Virus record (IMG/VR): IMGVR_UViG_3300042389_000682
Location: 1 to 45,822 of that record
Reading direction: 5' to 3' (one strand)
Length of the DNA: 45,822 bases
From: a virus
A program made the position numbers and the translations under genes. Each line of letters begins with the position of its first letter. The first letter of the stretch is position 1. The notes beneath the pieces were generated by a model. That model was not told the DNA's origin. It saw only the letters and a program-made list of their open reading frames with translations, and searched no databases. Positions 40,865-45,822 of the stretch are shown one piece after another.

Positions 40865-43837
40865 TTAAGCGTTAGTGTTCCATCCACCTCCTGATGTAAT
40901 CAGTTCGGTTGTTCCATCGGTATTTAAAACAGATAAACGAATCCAAAGATTACTAGGAATACCTAATCTAGTAAACTTTACGGCACATTCATTACGACCA
41001 GCTACAGCTGTAAGTTTAGGATATGCTAGCTCATTACCACTACTTAAAAGTATAGCAACACCATATCCATTGTTATTATCTGGATATTCTGTTTGTGCGT
41101 CGTTTTCTAAATAAAATGTCCAAGTACCTAAATCTTTTTCTATATCTTGTGTTGATGTATTAAAATATACTGTAGAAGAACCACCTTCATGTGGGTTTCG
41201 AAATACTTTAGCATAACCTATTGATTTAATTCTCGGTACACTAATACATAAATTAATTACATATTGTTTATTTCCACTTTGTCCAGTTATGTATTCAAAG
41301 TGTTCGCTTTGTACATAAACCTTTACATCATTTTTATCTAGCCTAGTACGAACTCTTTGTATTTGTCTTGGTGTAGCGTTTTTTCTATATATTTCTGGTA
41401 AAGTTCCGTTAGTTGTTGATCTTTGAGCATTGTTTGGATGCTCATCAAAACCGTGTTCTAAAATAATTGCACTAGAAATATTAAAAGAAAGATTTTTATC
41501 AAAATACGGAAGTAAAGAATCTTTTACTACAATTCTAAAAACATACTCATCTCGTGGGTCTGGAACAAAATGAATAGCATCAGAAAATATAGTGTTACTA
41601 TTGATGTTGAATAAGTGTGTGCCTATAAAACCATCAAAATTATTATTGGTTTTGTCCCAGAAATTTGGACGATAGGGCCAAGGTGCCATACTATTAGCAT
41701 TTGAACCATTGTTTTGTCCAGTTGCACTTGTACTTTTTGGAGTATTTTGTAAAACTAAATTCCATAATTTAACTGAGGGTACTGTGTTTGTTGCTTCAAT
41801 GCCAGACACATACCAATCAATGTCAGCTTCATTAAATCTAAATATACCAGGCTCTGGTAACCAAGTTTGACACCAATTTCCCCAAAATTGATCTGATTTA
41901 TATAAAGAACCCATACCTGGAAAAGTAATACGGCTATTAGTATTAGATGTATAGTTTAAACCCCCGTGCCCACTAAATCTAACTGTTTTACTAAACTCTG
42001 AATTAATAGCAATTGAACTGTCAAAACCTGTTTCTGGCCATGTGTTACTAGAATTTGTTGTAACTGTTGTTGTATTGTTTGTTGTAAACAAAGCTTGCTT
42101 GTTATAGTAAATCATTTGCTTAGGCATTTTAAACAAACAACTTAATACAGTATCGTCTGTTTCGATTCGTTTATATGAAATATTTTCCCAGCCGTTATAG
42201 TCTGCATCTAATAAAAAACTTTTTGCGTATCTAGCTTGGTGATCGTGTTCTTTAATATTTGAAAATAGATTACCAACTGAAGATAACCCTGTACGAACTC
42301 CTGCAAAAACAAAATCCCTTAGTGCTGTTAGGTATTCATCTCGATAGGTTGTAGAAGTTGGAGATGTAAGTGTATTTCGGACAAGATCACTTCTAGTAAA
42401 GAAAGTAGTATTATTTGTTGTAATTGGAATATTACATAAAGCTGTATTATAGCATTCAGGAACATTTAAATAAAAACCTTTTTCTTTAATACCTCTACCA
42501 GCAATTTTAGAAAATATAGTTCCTGTGCTAGAATAAAAAAATGGATTATCTTTATAATTATTATTGTTAGTTGTTGTAATTCCGTGGTAATCAAGGTTTT
42601 CAACTAAAGTCCACATATTTTCATGATATAGTTCTTTAGGAGAATCCCAAAATGCAATTTTATAATTTACAAGTTTATCTCCTCCTGGATTCTCTGCGCC
42701 ATCTGTACTAGGAACAGCTCTATTAAGATTCCAATACAACTGAACTTTTACTGGGTTAGCTAAACTACCAGCAAAAAGGTTGATTTGTGTGTTAACGTCA
42801 TTAAAGAACGCAATAGGATCTAGATTATTAGGGATTGTTTTCTTAATAATATGATATACAGTTGGGGCGTGAGTAAGGACGTACTGACCGTCTCCATCTT
42901 TAAAAATACTTAAAGCAGCAGGAGCATCTATAGCTGCTTCACCATTAGCATAAGATTTATCAGTATTTTGATTTCTTGCGTAGAATGTAAAGCTTTTAAA
43001 CTTTAGGTTATCGTCTCTAATATCTACACTTGGTAAATAATTTCTCCAAACTAAACCATCATGTACTAAGATATGTTTATTAACAGCTTGATTAATAGTT
43101 ACATCTTGTAGATTATCAATAAATCCACCAATAGTACCAGCTTCAAACTTGCTTCCATTCCAAACTAAACCGTAACCATTACTAATTCCAGATAAATCAA
43201 ATCGAATAGGGCCACCTAAGTTTTCTCCACCTTGGATAACAAATCCATTTGTAATGAAGTTTACTGGAATCCAATAGTTTGCATTTGGAGGTGTTTGATT
43301 AGTGTTGGCTACTCTGCACTGATACACCACGTTGTTTGATGTAACATAATCACCAACAACGTAGGCTTTACTTGAGTTCCAAGCTACAACGTTAGCTGCA
43401 ACTGGATAGAAATGATTGTTAGTTGAACCAACCCACTCTTTTTCTTGACCTAGGAATAATAACTGATACAAGGATCCATTTAATTGACCAGCAGTAATCT
43501 TAGCACCATCTACAAATTGAAATAACATTTTGTCATTTGGTGTACATCTTCTAATTACAATTTGACCAGACGATGGTGTATTAATGAAAGTAATGGTTTC
43601 TGATTGTGTATTTACAGTATAGTCAATATCTAAAGTAAGCTTGGTTTCAGCAGCACCTACGCCAGATCTTGTATATACACAAAGCTGATCTTCTGCTGGA
43701 ATCTCACACATTCTTGCAATAGCTGCATATGAATAAGAAGGTGCAGCTCCCGCTACATATACTTTTTCGACTGCCCACTGCCCAGCATTAGGCGAATAGT
43801 AAATAGGATCGTTAGATGAATAGTTATAGCAGGGCAT
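40865..43837 (-). CDS. Tail fibre/receptor-binding protein, T7 gp17-like N-terminus (990 aa)
   Basis: The first 140 residues (YNYSSNDPIYYSPNAGQWAV through TLDIDYTVNTQSETITFINT and LYQLLFLGQEKEW) match the tail-attachment domain of T7 gp17. Residues about 150-190 (WNSSKAYVVGDYVTSNNVVY then QCRVANTNQTPPNANYW) look like a carbohydrate-binding module of the CBM5/12 chitin-binding type. The rest is beta-rich and Asn/Thr/Tyr heavy, as in receptor-binding fibres. Start ATG 43837 has AAGGAG. It follows tail tube B and precedes the lysis-like genes, as in T7. Target is unknown; a polysaccharide is likely given the CBM. Confidence 0.88.
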   Translation of the reverse strand: MPCYNYSSNDPIYYSPNAGQWAVEKVYVAGAAPSYSYAAIARMCEIPAEDQLCVYTRSGVGAAETKLTLDIDYTVNTQSETITFINTPSSGQIVIRRCTPNDKMLFQFVDGAKITAGQLNGSLYQLLFLGQEKEWVGSTNNHFYPVAANVVAWNSSKAYVVGDYVTSNNVVYQCRVANTNQTPPNANYWIPVNFITNGFVIQGGENLGGPIRFDLSGISNGYGLVWNGSKFEAGTIGGFIDNLQDVTINQAVNKHILVHDGLVWRNYLPSVDIRDDNLKFKSFTFYARNQNTDKSYANGEAAIDAPAALSIFKDGDGQYVLTHAPTVYHIIKKTIPNNLDPIAFFNDVNTQINLFAGSLANPVKVQLYWNLNRAVPSTDGAENPGGDKLVNYKIAFWDSPKELYHENMWTLVENLDYHGITTTNNNNYKDNPFFYSSTGTIFSKIAGRGIKEKGFYLNVPECYNTALCNIPITTNNTTFFTRSDLVRNTLTSPTSTTYRDEYLTALRDFVFAGVRTGLSSVGNLFSNIKEHDHQARYAKSFLLDADYNGWENISYKRIETDDTVLSCLFKMPKQMIYYNKQALFTTNNTTTVTTNSSNTWPETGFDSSIAINSEFSKTVRFSGHGGLNYTSNTNSRITFPGMGSLYKSDQFWGNWCQTWLPEPGIFRFNEADIDWYVSGIEATNTVPSVKLWNLVLQNTPKSTSATGQNNGSNANSMAPWPYRPNFWDKTNNNFDGFIGTHLFNINSNTIFSDAIHFVPDPRDEYVFRIVVKDSLLPYFDKNLSFNISSAIILEHGFDEHPNNAQRSTTNGTLPEIYRKNATPRQIQRVRTRLDKNDVKVYVQSEHFEYITGQSGNKQYVINLCISVPRIKSIGYAKVFRNPHEGGSSTVYFNTSTQDIEKDLGTWTFYLENDAQTEYPDNNNGYGVAILLSSGNELAYPKLTAVAGRNECAVKFTRLGIPSNLWIRLSVLNTDGTTELITSGGGWNTNA

Positions 43838-43846
43838 TGGTTCTCC

Positions 43847-45822
43847 TTATTCAATACTTGTATTTAATTTTCTAAAGTTACAAGCTAGTTCAATATTTGA
43901 AATATTACATGGTGTGGGATATGCAGATTGTATGTAGATCTTGCAAGCTTCTGAGTAAGATAGAATCTTAACCAAATGTTCACCTACACTGTCAATTTTT
44001 AGTTGATCGTTTCTAGATAACAAGCTATTGATATCCGTGGGGTAGAATGTAACTTTCTCGTCAACCCTACCTCTGCGGTTTACTATGACATCATAGGAAC
44101 CTGAATTGTAGTGCCTGAAGGTTGCTTTTTTAATATTAAGGACGCCTTCATATACAGTTGCTGGGTCATCAGAACTACGTTGAACTTGCTGAGATAACTC
44201 AATATTCATTAAATAGGAATGACCTACATAGACTGGTTGGGCTGTATAATTACCTGTTACTATGACCTGAGTCTTGACAACACCACCATCTGTAATTGTG
44301 TTTACATTATTTGGATTAATTTTAATTGCTGTGTAAGCCTGAGTTCCCCATGCAGGACCTAAAATTATATAATTAACTTCAGGATCATAGTGGGGTAACA
44401 AAAAGGTTGTGCTTTGATTTACCACAGAATACGTTGCTGCTTGTACTGGTAAAAGTGTAAGCCAATCTAACATTGGTGTAGATGTAGATACAGTTTCCAA
44501 TGATGAATAATAAACAACTAGTTTATTCACATTTGTGGTTCCTGAGTAACGCTTAGATACGGTATAAAGATCTTTTTCATAAGCCTTGAGACTTAGGATG
44601 TTGTCATTGTTAGACAGGATCCATCTATGGTATGCATTTTGAATAACCTTTTCACCATTGGTTCTAAAAGTAAAGAAGTATATGTTATTGGTATCGTCTG
44701 CATCTACAAACATGATTGAATTGGTAGCAGAGTTTGTTGTGATTGCACCAAAGTTTGTGGGTAGATAACCCTTGCAGTGGGTACTCATGTCCATAGAAGT
44801 TGAGAACTCATCATTAAATGCACTGCCGCTAAGGTACATATATAACCTACTTGAATCCATAAAGAAGATATTATTACCCATCTTCTGTGGTTCGACAAGT
44901 TTGGATGTACTGTAGAATGATGTAGGACGTAGTTCGACATTGAAAGCCGAGATACCAGTATCAATAGAACCACCTCTGATTTCAAACTGTACTGAACCAG
45001 AGCTAGCTACAAACATGATTGTTTGGAATGGAACGATATAACTTAATTTGTTATAGGCACCAATGGTTGATTGGATATCAATGGGATCTGTCTCTACGAT
45101 GTTCTGGACATCATCAATCCAGAAGTTATAGAAGTTATTGGTTCTTGAAGCCAATAGGGTACTGTCTGTGGCAATCCATAGTCTATTCTTCCAGAAGGCA
45201 ACTGATTGTACTTTTTCCTTGCGCTCTAAAGCTTTGGGGCCTGGGTTGCTAAGGGTGGTACCAGCTCGTCTAGGAAGCAGCGGCATGTGCTTTACACGCC
45301 ACTTGCCGTCTGTGGCTGTGTCCTTGTAGATGATGATTGGGAACCGTCTGTGGTCAAATACCGACTTGGCTTCTTCTGTTCTGATTCTTTCAAAGTATGG
45401 GTTTTTGCCATACCTTGTAGCCCTGTAGAATGACGGAGGGAATGTAAGGTATGGGTTTCTAGCATAGTATACCTTACCGAATCCGTAGTAGCTTGTTTGT
45501 CCGTCACGATCTACTTTGGGTAGCGGTGACGTTTGATGATAGTGATCCTTATTGAAGTCAATGCTACTCCCAGGAATCGGAAGGATTCGTGGGTTATCGT
45601 AGTATTGGGCAAGCATTCGTTGTGCTTTGTAACCATTAGCATCCTGTACATCCGATTGTACTTCAGTAGCAGGATACTGGGGAATGACACTAAAGCCATT
45701 CATACTTTGACCACGCTCTTCTTCTTCCTGTGTCTCGGTACTGACATAGAATTCGATATCATCTCGTACATTGTTCCAGTATAAAGACAACTCATTGATG
45801 GCATCTTCGTATATTGGATTTG
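43847..45822 (-). CDS. Tail tubular protein B, T7 gp12-like, 5' end off-window
   Basis: The frame is open to the window edge (upstream residues read NPIYEDAINELSLYWNN), so the N-terminus is missing. Gp12-family text is clear: IPQYPATEVQSDV style insertion, KVQSVAFWKNRLWIATDSTL, FYNFWIDDVQNIVETDPIDI, and FVASSGSVQFEIRGG, the beta-propeller-like part of the nozzle protein. About 657 residues are present compared with 794 in T7 gp12. It forms the distal tail nozzle that binds fibres and closes until ejection. The next gene is the fibre, ten bases on. Confidence 0.9.
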   Translation of the reverse strand, partial: NPIYEDAINELSLYWNNVRDDIEFYVSTETQEEEERGQSMNGFSVIPQYPATEVQSDVQDANGYKAQRMLAQYYDNPRILPIPGSSIDFNKDHYHQTSPLPKVDRDGQTSYYGFGKVYYARNPYLTFPPSFYRATRYGKNPYFERIRTEEAKSVFDHRRFPIIIYKDTATDGKWRVKHMPLLPRRAGTTLSNPGPKALERKEKVQSVAFWKNRLWIATDSTLLASRTNNFYNFWIDDVQNIVETDPIDIQSTIGAYNKLSYIVPFQTIMFVASSGSVQFEIRGGSIDTGISAFNVELRPTSFYSTSKLVEPQKMGNNIFFMDSSRLYMYLSGSAFNDEFSTSMDMSTHCKGYLPTNFGAITTNSATNSIMFVDADDTNNIYFFTFRTNGEKVIQNAYHRWILSNNDNILSLKAYEKDLYTVSKRYSGTTNVNKLVVYYSSLETVSTSTPMLDWLTLLPVQAATYSVVNQSTTFLLPHYDPEVNYIILGPAWGTQAYTAIKINPNNVNTITDGGVVKTQVIVTGNYTAQPVYVGHSYLMNIELSQQVQRSSDDPATVYEGVLNIKKATFRHYNSGSYDVIVNRRGRVDEKVTFYPTDINSLLSRNDQLKIDSVGEHLVKILSYSEACKIYIQSAYPTPCNISNIELACNFRKLNTSIE

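Overview
The window looks like about 45.8 kb from the genome of a T7-like podovirus with all its genes on the minus strand, so the window reads biologically from 45822 down to 1. Hallmarks are a T7-type single-subunit RNA polymerase, a gp12-like tail tube protein, a gp17-like fibre, gp18/gp19-like terminase subunits, gp14-like and larger internal virion proteins, ThyX, a gp2.5-like SSB and RusA. No DNA polymerase, helicase, portal or capsid gene lies inside; both ends cut through genes. A secreted protein with a PEP-CTERM-like C-terminus (39201-39857, ending PTPG-hydrophobic-RRRR) resembles planctomycete (Phycisphaerae-type) exported proteins, so a planctomycete host is my best inference.

Layout in the direction of transcription: (1) 45822-39201, late genes: tail tube protein B (5' end off-window), tail fibre, a small-membrane-protein/lipoprotein lysis-like cassette, TerS, the PEP-CTERM protein; (2) 39191-16955, TerL, then gp14-like, 1379-aa and 1078-aa internal proteins, and a 4138-aa giant carrying a complete DEDDy 3'-5' exonuclease signature; (3) 16.9-13.0 kb, a visibly GC-rich island with a two-TM coiled-coil protein, a second and very divergent single-subunit RNA polymerase and two small proteins, each preceded or followed by strong hairpins; (4) 12.98-11.79 kb, about 1.2 kb without a credible gene but packed with helices and a pseudoknot, most likely a large structured RNA whose G-U pairs favour the PLUS strand; (5) 11.78-0 kb, early/middle genes: small unknowns, DUF932, a permuted-NlpC/P60-like protein, ThyX, the T7-type RNA polymerase, a metallophosphoesterase, SSB, RusA, a deaminase, and tRNA-Arg(TCT) and tRNA-Ile(TAT) plus two degenerate tRNA-like elements.

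How they fit together: the T7-type polymerase presumably transcribes middle/late genes; the divergent polymerase may give another transcription class. The deaminase plus ThyX would feed dTMP synthesis, while SSB and RusA serve replication and recombination. The tRNAs read AGA/AGG and AUA, codons used in the AT-rich structural genes (AGA runs are visible near 18450) but not favoured in a GC-rich host. The giant protein, together with the 1078-, 1379- and 247-aa proteins, probably forms an internal ejectosome-like core.

Most novel points: a second divergent RNA polymerase in a GC-rich island, a giant virion protein with an exonuclease domain and a possible degenerate polymerase palm, a 1.2-kb antisense-oriented structured RNA candidate, and a phage-borne PEP-CTERM protein. 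All functional calls rest on motif reading only; no searches were run.
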